A stretch of DNA of 64,000 nucleotides from Leuctra nigra (GCA_934045905.1 OW203769.1:24397705-24461704); one strand, 5' to 3'; counted from the first letter of the stretch, positions 25,607 through 39,160 are shown. The notes: generated by a model not told the origin, from the letters alone. Numbers and translations: made by a program.

Positions 25607-26559
25607 GGGGAGGCCGGTATATAGTGGGACACGGTACATAGTGGGACATTTGAATTTCTCGCCTTGTGGTCAAGAAAAAAAATAGTGAAGATGCCTTATT
25701 GATGTCAGCACAATAAATCACATCTCCTGGACATATTTTCAAGATATGTTTGTATTTGAAATAATTGAGATACTCCACTTGTAATATCAGTTTTGCAAAA
25801 TGTAGAAATTTTGTGTTTACAATGTTTTTGATAACTTTTTTCTCTTACTTATTATGGCTAGTTTAAAAGTATGGTTATGATGTGTATTCAATTGGCATGA
25901 AGTAGGTTTATTGATGAATGTTCTCTTCACCTGCCTTCATATTTGAAAAAATAAAACTAAAAATATTGTTAAACGGTACATACTGGGACAGTCAGAACGG
26001 TACATAGTGGGACATGTCCCACTATGTACCACTGGGCTATATTTCTGTTCATAACTTTTGTGTGGGTCTTAAATTATTTGTTGATACAAGTAGTTAATTG
26101 TTTTAATTCATACCAAATTTTTTAATGGACCTAAATTAATCTTTTAACATATATTTTTTCCCCGAAAAAAGATGCCGAAAATTCCTCGAAGGCGGTGGAT
26201 TAATGACAGGATTAAAACGGACTAATTACCTACCTATAAGTAAATACATCAGATAATAAATCACATGTCACTTGTTTCAAAAATTATTCCATAGTATTTT
26301 CTTTGAAAAATAGCATTGTCCCAGTATGTACCAGCAGTGTCCCAGTATGTACCGGAAAGCGGTATATAGTGGGACAACGGTACATAGTGGGACAACGCAA
26401 TTAATTTCTTATCTGTAGATATTAAAATTTCATAAAAATAGCACATGCATTCTAATTTATGGTGCGCAACTATTGGCTATTCAACATTTCAAAATATTAA
26501 AATAATAAACAAACTAGAGCAATAATAAGAAATCCGTCCCACTATGTACCGGCCTCCCC
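25607..26559. mobile_element. TIR element B with ten GGTACATAGTGGGACA repeats, TA-flanked
   Basis: Inverted termini begin GGGGAGGCCGGTA(T/C)ATAGTG (25607 onward; reverse complement ends 26559) and are flanked by TA on both sides (25605-25606 and 26560-26561). The terminal word GGTACATAGTGGGACA recurs inside: 25616, 25633, 25975, 25999, 26015 (minus), 26317 (minus), 26338 (minus), 26361, 26379 and 26535 (minus). The pair at 25999-26030 forms a perfect head-to-head palindrome. No transposase frame. TA flanks suggest the Tc1/mariner superfamily, but the repeated-motif architecture is not typical of it. Confidence 0.75.
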
Positions 26560-26778
26560 TACGTGACCAATGGTTTCATCAATTCTAACTCGGAATTATA
26601 AATCTACGGTCATCAGTATGTTTGTAATACACATACGAGTAAACAAAAATACAAGCACACGAGCGAGCATACACTTAATATGTCGAAAAGACTCTAAAAA
26701 ACCAGAGAATAAGTAAACCTAGTAAGATAAAGAAAAATAAAAAAAATTGCTCTTCTCATAAAAATACCAATCTACATA

Positions 26779-28024
26779 GACCATGAGCCAGCCGTAGTGG
26801 ACCCTCCCCCCCCCCTGCTCCATGAGGTCTGAAAGTGGTTTTGGGTACCTCAAGGTACGCACATTACACTTTCACTTGTTTGACATCTGCCCGGTGGTGG
26901 AACAACCCCCCAGAGCCCTCATTCACGTACATGGGGTAAGCCATGATAGCGAGTGGTAAGGCGTGGTAGACCGGGTGGCAGTGGTATCGGTATTCACGAA
27001 GAAGTTATCATGTCTTACCACGGGGTAGAGTCTACCCCTACCTCGAGGCAGGGGTAAGCCGTGGTAACCAAGTTTGAAGTTGGTGGTAACTTATTGGCTG
27101 CCATTTTTAACTTGACATGACTGTCAAAACAACTGTTTGAAGTAATTCCTTCGCGTCGTCATCTGATCAGCTGTATTGTGTGTTTATTGTAACTAATTTG
27201 TCTTTTACTTACGTTTTCTATGTTAGTTCCAGTTTATTTAGTCATTCCACACAATATCGGACAGTAGGGTCAAAAGTAAAATTTTATAATTTTTTTTTCA
27301 ATATTATTAATTGGTATAGCATACGTTAATATATTTACATATTTTTGTTAATGCAAACCCACTATTTTTAAAATGTTTACAAAATTTTAGAAAATTACCA
27401 TTAAAAAAGTTAATATAGGTAGTCAAAATTTTATAAATAATGGTTTCACTTCAACAAAAATATATAAATATATTGACTTATGTAATACCAATTAATAATG
27501 TTGAAAAACATTTGATAAAATTTTAACTTTTGACCCCCAAAAAAATCAAATATTTAACATTATAAACCCATAAGAGACTCTTAATCCCGTTAAAACAGGT
27601 TGTAAACACAAAATTTTGCAAAATTGATGGAATACATTCATGAACAACTTTTAAATACGAATCGATTGACTACCAAAAAAACATTTTTGGGTAATTCCCC
27701 CCCCGACTTCCAAAAAATCCAAAATTTTGATTTAAGGGTATTGCCCTTACAAACAAATATGGATATAATTACTTATGTCAACCTTCATTCAAATATGCAA
27801 ACTGATTGTTATTATCATGTCCCGTTAGCCCACAAAAAAATAAAACGTGTGACAAAATACCCCAAAAGTCACCCTTTGCGCCCCCTGGGGGGTTGTTCCA
27901 CCACCGGGCAGATGTCAAACAAGTGAAAGTGTAATGTGCGTACCTTGAGGTACCCAAAACCACTTTCAGATCTCATGGAGCAGGGGGGGGGGGGGGGGGG
28001 GGCCACTACGGCTGGCTCATGGTC
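26779..28024. mobile_element. TIR element, 1.25 kb, about 135-bp inverted repeats, TA-flanked
   Basis: The left arm (26779-26913) starts GACCATGAGCCAGCCGTAGT. The right arm (27885-28024) is its reverse complement, differing mainly by a longer G-run (20 Gs at 27983-28002). Both ends are flanked by TA. The middle is AT-rich with a GGTAAG-rich palindromic patch near 26940-27080. No transposase. It sits 145 bp left of the 5.5 kb foldback. Confidence 0.75.
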
Positions 28025-29105
28025 TAACATGTCACTACCGAACGATTTGTATATTTATTTTACCAGAGTTCTAAATACAAAATTGCGAGTAATTGGTGAG
28101 CAAACAATTTTGCACTTATTCATTAATCTCAAATAATGCATTGGATTTCGAGTTATAAATTTGGATTAATAGTCGAAGATTATCAGGATCAAGTAGGCCA
28201 TTTTGCTTCATCGGTCGTATAACAGGCTAATTTTTTAATATGTTGTTACAAACAGTCCAAGCAAACGACCATTCACAATAAGTCAAAATAAAACCATCGG
28301 AACATGCCCAAAACACTCTAGACACCCTAAAGGGGGGTCAAAATTTGAAAATTTAAAATCGACCATAACTTTCTCAATTTCAGTCCGATTTTCACCATCC
28401 AAAAATAAAAATTTTCAGATCAACTATCTTAACATAGAAAAAAAATAATTTGTGTCCATTTTTTATAATAACGCAGTCTTTTCGCTAAAAAATGTGCCAA
28501 AATGGACACAAAAATCCAACTTGAGGCACTTTCGATTGCTGCTGCGTCCGAGTTATAACTATAATTTCCAAATAATTTGTATGATAAATTAGTCCGATCT
28601 ATTGCCAACAAATTCCTTACTGGACATTTTTCCTGACTTGAAATCCACAGCACAGTTTTTGCATTTTCCCGAACTCTGTCGTTTCGCTAAGCCGATATTT
28701 ACTCTCATTCCAACCGGTTAATTGTGCGGTTGCTAAGCAATATAATTGTTCCTTTTTTGATTAAAAGTTATACTTCAGCAAATATCTCAATAAGACCCCC
28801 CCTTTAACTTTTTTAAACATGAGGTATTTGATTCGTGCCTGCGGTTTCAAGATGGCGGCCCACTAAAGATGGCATCCATTGGAATTATAGCTAAGGCAAT
28901 ATCTTGGCTCCCGTTGACCTAATTTTAAATATTTTGAGCTCAAATTGGGGCTGAATAATATCCGCATCTTTTCCATAACATGAATATCATATATCGCACG
29001 GTAATTGAATTATAATTATTGTTAATAATGCGTATTGGATGAAAGGCTTTCATCAACGCTTATTTTTTTATTCTCGATAAACCGTTTTCCAATATAATTT
29101 ACATA

Positions 29106-29656
29106 AAGGCGCGTAGGATTGAGGAGGGGGCTGGGGGAATACCCCCCACACTTAAGCAGTCTACCCCCCCCCCCTCCCCCAAATAATCATACAAAATTAA
29201 GATATTATAATGAATTTAATTTCATAATTAAGAATTAAATTTCTATTTAGACAAAAACCTACGAAACCTTTCAAAATATAATACTTACTGGCGTGTAGAA
29301 GGGGGGGGGGGGGATTTCCCTCCCTCCCTTCTGTAGACGTATTCAATCGAGCAGTGTTACCTCCCATTTACTATGCAAATTAAATTTAGCGTCCCAGAAT
29401 CTCTTAAATTGTTTAGATTAAACAAAACGCCCTGCTGGACAACACTAGGGGGTTGTTTGTTGTGATTTGAGCAGATTCACTTAAAGCGTTGTTTAAGTAG
29501 TTTGTGCATTTTTGAGACCCAAAATCACTATTAAATTGTTCTAATACTAAAAAATATCCTGCAACTGAGGGGCCCGCCCCCAGACTTCTCTCCGGTTGGC
29601 GCAATCCCCCCCCCCCCCCCCCCCATCCCATGATGTATGTTATTCCTACGCGCCTG
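29106..29656. mobile_element. TIR element with GGCGCGTAGGA ends and G-runs
   Basis: Bounded by AGGCGCGTAGGA (29106) and its reverse complement TCCTACGCGCCT (ending 29656), with long C-runs just inside (29159 onward and 29606-29624). The TCCTACGCGCC end with the adjacent C-run and CACTATTAAATTGTTC block recurs at about 50365-50680, so this is a repeat family. A collapsed inverted version lies at 32575-32722 in the opposite arm of the foldback. Confidence 0.6.
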
Positions 29657-30178
29657 TATACTTGTAATTGCATTAGCTCTCATTTGGTATTCTCATTGTT
29701 CTATAATCGATGGACGTACGTGTGCGTTACTTTCAATTCCATATGCCCGAGACTTCCCTTTCTACCTCCTCTGCTTCTTGTCATCCCATTTTTTCCACAA
29801 GGCCACGCCATCTATTTGTTCCCCTATCTATTCTGATCTTCCATTACTCTCCACTTCTTTCACGTGTTTACTCTACCTACTTAACTTTCAACGTCCTTCC
29901 TGATTCTCTCTTCATGGTGGTTCGATCTTCCTCAATCCTCCATCAATGGTGAGCTCACATTATACCCCTTTTATTCTCCAAAACCAATAACCTCTCTACT
30001 CATTTCCAAGTTCGTAGCTCAGAGTTTCACTTCCAACTCTTTTATGTCCTTTGATTTCCTCATTTTGTAAATTCAATTACCTCTGCAACACTTCGACGGA
30101 ACTCTATTTTTGCATAGTAGAGTTTATAGTTCTTCTATTCATCTTTTTGGTCATCACTGCTTCAAAGTATTCAAAGTA

Positions 30179-30377
30179 CTCAACAAATCATAAAATATTA
30201 GTTGAACGAAACGATTGACAGCTTGTTGTCAGGTCCCTTGGCAATCAAATCATTCCTTGTTATTATCAATGAAATCAGAGCTCACTTAGATGACGAGTTA
30301 GCATAGACTTCATCGAATGATGAACCTTTTTCTGCCTATCAGTTTCTTTCGAATACCGTTTTATCTTTTGTTGAGTG
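30179..30377. mobile_element. TA-flanked MITE, group 1 copy a
   Basis: Inverted ends (CTCAACAAATCATAAAA; reverse complement TTTTATCTTTTGTTGAGTG) flanked by TA on both sides. Internal TTATTATCAATGAAATCAGA and TTAGCATAGACTTCATCG segments match copies at 51667 and 55549. About 200 bp, non-coding, mariner-like by target site. Confidence 0.8.
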
Positions 30378-30862
30378 TACGTCTTGTAAAGTAGGTACAA
30401 ATTTTAACGTAAGTGGCACAACTTGTTTAAACAGTTTACTCACATTATGATAGAAACATAAATATAATGAACAGCAGAAACCTTCCCTCAATCTATTTGT
30501 TCACTTTTATTTCCCTAGCCAAATAGTTATGTCTTGAGTTCATACGAAGTTTAGGAAACAGGAAAAAAGGAAAAGCTAATTGAACTTTATATCTCTAACT
30601 AGGAGAATGAATATGAATAGTCGCATTATGTTTTGAAAGAAAATAGTCCCCCCCCCCCATCACAGCCATTTCAAGTTGTGTTTAAAAGAAGAGAATTAAG
30701 AAAAATTACCAAAAATGATTTTTTGAGAGGGTGTTATTTTGATTGTACCTATACACAAAAAAACTCCTCAATACGTCAAGACATTCATATATAATAAAAG
30801 GAGAGTAAACAAGTTGAAACCCCCTTCCCGATAGAACTCTTCTTAAAACTATAAATAATTAA

Positions 30863-31045
30863 GCGAGCGGAGCGAGCGTCTCTACTTGACTCTTGCGGCA
30901 CTTTCTCTGTGTGTGTGTGTTTTTTTTGTCGCTTCAACCCAGGTCGCACCGGTCAACGTATCGATCTGAAATTTTGCACACACCTTCATCTCATACTAAC
31001 TTAGACCTGTATAGTTTTTGAGAAAGATCCGTCCATAAATAAAAA
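30863..31045 (+). repeat. dispersed repeat starting GAGCGAGCGGAGCGAGCG
   Basis: A GCGAGCGGAGCGAGCGTC start is followed by CTTGCGGCACTTTCTCTGTG, a GT/T-rich tract, an ACCCAGGTC word, and ATCGATCTGAAATTTTGCAC. The same order of words, with substitutions, runs on the minus strand from about 55040 down to 54890. Family unknown. Confidence 0.6.
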
Positions 31046-32312
31046 AAAAATCGTGTTTTCCCATATAAATAGCATTGTAGGTTCGAGGAGTCCGTTGCGG
31101 CCGCTCGATGCACCCCATTCAAAACAAACTCGGAAGCAGTCAGCTGTCTATAGATTATTGTTAGAATACGTTTTACGGTTAAATAGGTATAGTTATAGCA
31201 ATACCTGCAAGGTTATAGTTTTTATTTTATTTTAACCGATAGTATAGGTATTTATTGTTTATAAAAGTTTTAACATGCAGTCTTACTTTCAATCCTTTCA
31301 AATGCTAAGCAAATTTTTTGTAGACCGGCGAAATGTCTGCTTGATTGTAGAAATAGATTGGTTGGTTGGTTGATAAATGAAATTACGTTTATGAATTATT
31401 TTATTTATTCAGTCAATACGTTATATTTATAGTTACAATACAATGTGTTGGGTAATAGGAAATTGCTCTATTGTACGGAACGGCAAGTAACTGTTTGAAT
31501 ACTATTTCTTAAATTATGTCATGTTGCCTATTTTGTGAGTTTCAATCTCTGTATTTATCTGTATTGTTTAATTATCTGTTTTGTTTCTGTAATTATTATT
31601 TGGAATAAATCCCTTTGATACACACCTAAATACTCCAAAAAATACACATGAGTGTGTGTCTGTTACTAACTTGCAATGAGACACAAATGCAGTTATTTTT
31701 TATATAATTTAGTGAATCATGCTTCTAGCCTTCAGTATATTATTGCCGTGTTTTAAGGAATTATGGTTCGAGGTGTCGCACATATCCGTGCTCGCTTATC
31801 AACGCGTTACACAGAGCGTTTTCCTAGTATAATATTCAAGGTGCACTGCCTCAAAATGCTGTTAAGTCAAAATTGACTAAAATTGTGTTTCGAACTGCAG
31901 CGACGGCGCCAGGATTCTTTGCATGGTAGGAAGATGGTAGGGAGTGAGCGGCTGCCATTTATTTTCTGTGGACACACACATACACCGAAGTATGTTTCTT
32001 GCGATAAGGATTTTTATTTTAAATTTGGACTTCAACTTCAAATTTGGGCTTTTGAAATTGCCTCTTTTGGGGTAATTTTATTTTGGAATAACAAATAATT
32101 TTGATAAAAAGTTACCAAAGACGGATTTCATATTAGGTATTGCAACATCTATACAATATTATTCACATCAGCACATCATTAGGATTACAGAAAATTTTTA
32201 AACCACACTTCGACGAAATCTAATAAAATTGTTGTATTATTGTCTTGTTGTATTGTGAGGAGGTAAAGATGGATGTCTTGGGCATATGGAATTGAAAGGC
32301 CACGCACACGTA

Positions 32313-32523
32313 CACTCGGCCAAACAAAAATTGAACGCTGACCAAATTTGAATGACTGCTGGTCATGTCCAATAACCATTCAAAGCTTGTTATTATCATT
32401 GAAATGTGAGGTCACCTACTAGAGTGAGACAATGAGATCGCTTAGACTGACTTCTGATGGTGCGATCTTACATTTATCAGCCTATCAGATTTATTGAACG
32501 TTCAAGTTTTGTTTGGCCAAGTG
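32313..32523. mobile_element. TA-flanked MITE, group 2 copy a
   Basis: Inverted ends CACTCGGCCAAACAAAAA and TTTTGTTTGGCCAAGTG, flanked by TA (32311-32312, 32524-32525). The surrounding sequence is present without the insertion in the opposite foldback arm, where a single TA (29717-29718) sits between GGACG and CGTGTGCG. That uninterrupted site confirms both the boundaries and the TA duplication. Confidence 0.9.
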
Positions 32524-33671
32524 TACGTCCATCGATTAGAACAATGAGAATACCAAATGAGAGCTAATGAAATTACAAGTATACATGCGTTCAGGAACTA
32601 CAGACATCATGGGGGGGGGGGGGGGGATCTTAATTTTGTATGATTATTTGGGGGGGGGGGGGGGGGGTAGATTGCTCAAGTGTGGGTGGTATTTCCCCAG
32701 CCCCCTCCCCCATCCTACGCGCCTTTATGTAAATGATTTTGGAAAACGGTTTATCGAGAATAAAAAAATAAGCGTTGATGAAAGCCTTTCATCCAATACG
32801 CATTATTAACAATAATTATAATTCAATTACCGTGCGATATATGATATTCATGTTATGGAAAAGATGCGGAAATTATTCAGCCCCAATTTGAGCTCAAAAA
32901 ATTTAACATCGGGTCAACGGGAGCCAAGATATTGCCTTAGTTATAATTCCAATGGATGCCATCTTTAGTGGGCCGCCATCTTGAAACCGCAGGCACGAAT
33001 CAAATACCTCATGTTTAAAAAAGTTAAAGGGGGGGTCTTATTGAGATATTTGCTGAAGTATAACTTTTAATCACAAAATGAACAATTATATTGCTTAGCA
33101 ACCGCACAATTAGCCGGTTGGAATTAGGGTAAATATCGGCTTAGCGAAACGACTGAGTTCGGGAAAATGCAAAAACTGTGCTTTGGATTTCAAGTCAGGA
33201 AAAATGTCCAGTGAGGAATTTGTTGGCAATAGATCGGACTAATTTATCATGCAAATTATTTGGAAATTATAGTTATATCTCGGACGCAGCAGCAATCGAA
33301 AGTGCCTCAAGTTGGATTTTTGTGTCCATTTTGGCAAATTTTTTAGAGAAAAGACTGCGTTATTATAAAAAATGGACACAAATTATTTTTTTCTATGTTA
33401 AGATAGTTGATCTGAACATTTTTATTTTTGGTTTGTGAAAATCGGACTGAAATTGAAAAAGTTATGGTCAATTTCAAATTTTAAAATTTTGACCCCCCTT
33501 TTGGGTGTCTTGAGTGTTTTGGGCATGTTCCGATGGTTTTATTTTGACTTATTTTGAATGGTGGTTTGCTTGGACTGTTTGTAACAACATATTAAAAAAT
33601 TAGCCTGTTATACGACCGATGAAGCAAACTTCTTTATTTGAAGAGATAGCCGTTTGATAATCCTAGACTAT

Positions 33672-36600
33672 AAACATGTTACTTTATTATTGAGTTTGTC
33701 TTCATTTGTGTTTTATTATAATGAACTCATCCTTGGGTCGATTATTGACATCAATAATTTGTTATGCTTATTTAATCTGTACAGATTGTAATTTAATTGA
33801 AACGAATTATGTACATAAACTAGTTATTTGTATGAATAGTAACAAAAGAGAAAGAATCTGAGAATATGTAGGCACATTCTAGAAGCTCCCCGTCCTATTA
33901 TTATTGGTATATGGCGCACCATAAACCGCACTGTTGGGAACAAGTAAAATATGCTTTTCAACCTAGAATAAACGACTCAATGTTTGTGGAAGCGGACAGA
34001 ATAATAAAATACGATTTTATCGCGTTATATTGGGACGACAGGAGCGCTCTTCTATATAGCAGAGTGTGAGAATGAGTTTCCTCCCCCTTACCTTCCCATC
34101 CACCCCTTCCCATTCCCAGCACATTGTGCATTATTACAGGCAGCTTCCCACTGCGTCCCATATTCTTCCTGACCCTCCGTGGGATTGCGGCCATATACTA
34201 AACATCATGGAGAAGAGCTTTACGATAGCAACCGTTATGCAGGCACTAGAGCACGTTTAAATATCACACTGTGTTATTTACATGGATATTAAACATAATC
34301 CGAGCTTTTGAAATTAGAATTTACACAGATCTTATTATCGAAATATTTTGTTTATATGAATTATTATTTTATTACTTGAGTAGGTGCTTGGTCTCCTAGA
34401 TGCAGCCCGCATGTCACATATGTATTGAGTGTTGCGTATTTATATATTATCTTATTTTCTTTATTTACTATTCAATTTAGATTTGAAAGAGATCTCTAAA
34501 CAGTATGAGTATAGTTGGTTTTTGACTAATGGGCCCAGGCACTATTTGATGTTAGGCACACAATGATAATTACTTGAAACTTCATTATTGGTAATAATTA
34601 AATTGTGATTGACAGTATGAGTAATACACAGTGAAGCTATTAATAGTAATTTGATATGTTTCATAATTGATTGTTATTCATGTACCCGTGAAAATGAGGT
34701 CATTGACATTGTTCTGATCATCTGAGATTGAATATTGATATCGATGACCATTCAATAATGGATAATATATTACTTTGGACGTCATGAACAATATTCACTA
34801 CGCTAAATTAACTGGTTCATAAACAATGCTGATTCACTGAATTTCTCAATGAGAAATGCAATAATAAAATAGTAATTCTCTAGCTTTGTTATTTAAATAT
34901 ATATTAAGAAATCAAGTTCACATTTTCACATGTGAACATAATAATGTAACGAAAAGAGTAGACGTAAATTTGTAGTACTTAGGTAGGTACGTTATTGTAA
35001 CATCTGACATTTTGTAACATATATATTGATTAAAGTTAGTATTTGGGTAAGCATGGAGATTCAAAAACTTGTGAATGATTGACTTAGATAAACAATATCA
35101 TGTTTTTCAAAAGTAAGTTTATGGTTCATTTCGGATGATTTCATCACTCAGAATAGAATTATGTTTGTTAGAATAGCAAAATAGGTTAGAATGTATTCAA
35201 CTTGAGTAGTCCATCTACTTGGCACTAATCTAGTCCCCACGAGCCTCTTTTGACCACAATCTCTCCACGTACTAAATCAGCCTTGCTTTGACATGCAAGT
35301 GTATCCTCAAAGACACGTCGTGATGGTCAGGGGGTGGGGGGGGGCTACATAGAGATGCAAACTCCCCGCCTGACCTGACTCACAAATTGCCGACGCTAAA
35401 TTTCGTTATTGCATCGCCAACAGCTCTGGGCAACGGCTATTGAACAAAGTACTTTAGTCAGCGTTTCCTAGCTGAAGCAAATTCCAATACTGTGGTATTC
35501 AACGTGTAGGAAACCAACTGACTGCATAATACGGCTCCTTCGTACTTGAATACGAGGCATATAGAAGAATAGTAACGAATGATATTAGCATACGAGAACA
35601 GAGAGGTGTGGGATGTGCCCATTTCTCTGTGTAGTCGCATGGAAGTAACATGGGATGAGGTTAGGCAGACTGCTCATGGGGAACGCATATGAAATCCCAT
35701 TCCGTCGTTCCCAACAATATTTACATAGAGAGTACGTCTGGAACTATAGAATCATAATGTTGTTGGAATCAGTTAGTTGGGATTCGACGTTGACTTTAAC
35801 TATGTCTACATTTCTGAATAAACATTTTTAAAGATGTTTGAATTATAATATTTTTAAAATGTAAAATATAATATAAATGTATGTGATGCGGGTGTCTCGC
35901 CTACGTATTACCTGTTTATATTATTATGTACCTGTAAAAGAGAATAAAATGATTTACAAATTGAAAAATTGAATTGAATTGATGTAAATGGAATATTATG
36001 TCGGTAATTTCAAGAATTCAAATACGATATAAACATATTAATTGATCTTATTATATTATGCACAGCGTTGAATGAATAATTAGCAAAAATTATGATTCTG
36101 TTGACTGAGTTATAATTATAGACAATATTACAGTGGGAGGGTGTCGATTCTGGTATGTTAACGGTAGGGTAATTTCAATCTGATTTTTTATTCTTATTTG
36201 GGAATAATAAAATTTTCAATTAATTCGTATTTTATTTGTAGCCCCTGAAAAAGCCATTGAATCAAAAAGTTTACAATGAAAAATGAAAAATTTATAATTA
36301 TTCAGATGTGAGTAATTTTGTATTTTGAGCACCCAGGTGAAAAAGTTATAGCAGCTTTTGACACAGCATGATTTAGAAATTTCTTGACACTCAACATAAA
36401 TGGCGCATATACTCGTAGAAGATTTTCTGTGCCTAGGTTTAGGTAGATACTACAAATAAAACGAAGAAAATATTGTAGGTAAAATGTCATTTGACCGAAC
36501 CGAAATGTGCTCTTGACTGTACTTATATCTAGGTTGTTTGATCGAATAACTCTTCTTGCGGTAAAGCCAGGTATCAGGATGGTTGTCTACTGTCAGTGGT

Positions 36601-37089
36601 CGCTGGCAATCTAGACATTATCCTGAGCAGGAGAAATAATGTCCTGGCAAGCTCACCTGGCATCTTGCCAGCAACTAGTACAAGCCTCTCGCATCCATTC
36701 AGGATCAAATCTTCTGGGCGAAATCTACCTTCACCAACCATGTGCCGTAACTACGGATTTCGGCTCCCGGTGCAAGACTACATTTTGGCGCATTCTCCCA
36801 ACCCCCTCTTTAATTTTCCTGAAAACGATAATCACTAACTCCAGTATGCCCCGCTGGATGCTTGTGGGGGTTTAAATACATTAAGATTTTTGTAGGGCGC
36901 ATAATAATCAGTTTTTGTGTAAAATTGCCTTTAGGCATTTTGTTTGCGAATCACCAAAATTATAAAGAATTGCAGTGCTGCGACGAATTTAAATAAAATA
37001 ATATGATAATAATTTACTCAATCTTCAAAGTATATGTATTGAAACACTATCATTTTGATCTAAAATATCGTTTAATTTTTTTTTAAACC
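33672..37089. other. no gene recognised
   Basis: AT-rich DNA between the two foldback elements. A G-run lies at 35331-35344. A GC-richer patch at 36596-36880 contains overlapping 78-80 codon plus-strand frames without a recognisable domain; whether it is an exon or a decayed repeat cannot be told from sequence alone. Confidence 0.4.
35870..35985 (+). repeat. possible LINE 3' end with ATTGA tail
   Basis: AATAAA at about 35943 is followed by a short A/T-rich stretch and tandem ATTGA units, like the start of the window. No coding part is visible upstream. Confidence 0.35.
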
Positions 37090-39112
37090 CGTTAGGCGAG
37101 GAAAGTAGAGGCAATATTTAAAAATTTGCTTCCACTTTGGTATAACAGGCTGAATTTTTTACCACGTGTCAGCAACTGTTCAAAGGTCATTATATCCCAA
37201 AATTCCCCAAAATATTCTTGTCGGAACAACCCCCAAAAAATTATGGAACCCCCCCAAAAATGCAAATCTCTTAATGTTAATATTTGATTAGCACTAGTCC
37301 TTAATATATCTATAAAGCATTTTAAAATTAAAAAAAAATTCAGGTAGGTGTATACATATGTGGTCTACACTATAAAGTTGTAAAATTTGCATTTTTGTCT
37401 TAATAAATAGTCATTACTTACAAAAAATGGAACCCCAAACGCTTAAATTGACACATTGTCCGCGCGTCGATTGTTACTGTGACCATAATTATCAACGGAA
37501 AAAGCTCCAACTAGTTTCATTCGATAGATGTATTCATTGGCTACAAGGAAAAAAATACAAACCCACCAAAACGTAAACTTTGTCGCATTGATTTTGCAAA
37601 AAACGCCGAGCGAAATCTTTGCTGCCAAAAGTGAAAACTTGACATATAATGCCATAATTTTGCAGAATATGATAGAATTGATCTCAAATATAAGTAGGAT
37701 TAACTTATATTCGCCTTAAAGGGTGGTATAAAATAATTGTTGATTAAGTACCTACCCCTAAAGGTGCATTTTATACTTTTAAGGCCAAAAAATTGTGATT
37801 TGCCTCCGGCTTTGTCCGCCATATTCAAGTTTGTGACCCTCTCTTTGAAGATAGACTATATGTTAAAGCGAAAAAGTTGTATAGAATTTAATTCTCTTTA
37901 CGAATTATGGACCACTTTTTTGAAATATCTGATCTCCTAGAAGTTATGAGAGGTTATGTTTGTGTGAAAGTTTCATATTTATCTGAATTTCTATACATCA
38001 GCGAAATTCTGAAATTGAAATCCACTCATAACATCTAGGAAATAGCATAAGTTAAAAATCGTGGTTGATGCTTTCTAAAGAGCATTAAATTCTCCACAAC
38101 TTTGTCGTTCCAACTTATAGTCTATCTTCAACGAGACGGTCACAAACTTGAAAATACGATTTTATCGGCTGATCCTTCCCCTTAATACATTTCTCAACGA
38201 AACTACACATTTTTATATAAAACTCATATATTGTATCCAAAATAATGTCCCCAAGGTTAAAATAGGGTTCAAATTAAAGCATCCCCTAAAGATTTAAATA
38301 CAAACAATTTTAGATGGTTTAAAAGCTTGACTTCAATTCTAAAGCTAATACCATAACGTGTGTTTTGCGCGTGGTGGTATGCTAAACTCTGATGCTCGCG
38401 CAGGGTTTGAGAAGATTGTCAAATAATCTGGTTAAATTATATTATAGATCATCCCTCGTCATTTCACACTATCAGTACACTTTCCCTTGTTACCTGTCGT
38501 CGCTCTGATTTTCAAAATTTCCTGTAGTTTGTGTCCTCCATTTGTATCTTGGAAATCGTGCCCTTGTCGAGGGATGGCTCGTGTGCTACTTTGCTCATCA
38601 TATTTATTATTGTTCTGTAAAACGACGTTTTTTTTTACCATTATTCGGTACACACAATGTAAGTTATAACAATGTGATCCTGGTACTTGGTACCAGAGAT
38701 CAGACGAAATAGTAAAACAGGGGCAATTATACAAACAGATTTATCTACAGAAAACATACGATATCAATATCATAAGCAATTTAACCAGGCGTATTTCACG
38801 GCGAAAAATATACCTAAATGCAGCTACGTAGTAAAAGATAGAGAACATTAAAATTTGAGAGAGCAACTGTTTGGTATTTAAACTTTTGAGTTAACGTAGC
38901 CCACGGTTATTAATTTTAGTTCTACAACTGTACGAAAATGCATACACCATTAACATTTTAAAGCAAGAGGGTGCCGTTTCAATAGTTGAAGAGCAATAAT
39001 AAGAACACAGAGATACCACTCTACTTGCTTCTCCATTTATATCAGTGTTGAATTCAGACTTTTTTGTGCGGGGGGGCTATTGACATTCTCGGGGGTGCAC
39101 ACCATGTCTGAG

Positions 39113-39160
39113 CAGTGGCGTGCACGGATTTTTGTAGTGGGTACGCAGAAAGTATAGTGT
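39113..39160. other. possible single transposon terminus
   Basis: CAGTGGCGTGCACGGATTTT resembles the CAGTGGCG termini of several cut-and-paste families. A matching inverted end was not found nearby, so the element, if any, is not delimited. It lies in the interior of foldback element 2. Confidence 0.25.

Larger units (their letters stand above)
28169..33671. mobile_element. large foldback element 1, 5.5 kb with about 1.4-1.6 kb inverted arms
   Basis: The left arm (about 28202-29770) and right arm (about 32260-33628) are long inverted copies. Landmarks such as AGTTATAACTATAATTTCC, TAACAATAATTATAATTCAA and ATATGCCC appear in both. The outer core reads TTTGCTTCATCGGTCGTATA then ACAGGCTAATTTTTTA. 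Weaker inverted similarity (ATAGTCnAnGATTATCA) extends to 28169 and 33671. The 2.5 kb interior holds a small MITE and a repeat but no transposase. The right arm carries a TA-flanked MITE at 32313 absent from the left arm, and the left arm holds about 400 bp lost from the right between two G/C runs. Confidence 0.8.

Noticed and set aside
27624..27926. 100-codon plus-strand frame
   Set aside because: Ends inside the TIR of the element at 26779-28024 and has no domain; chance frame.
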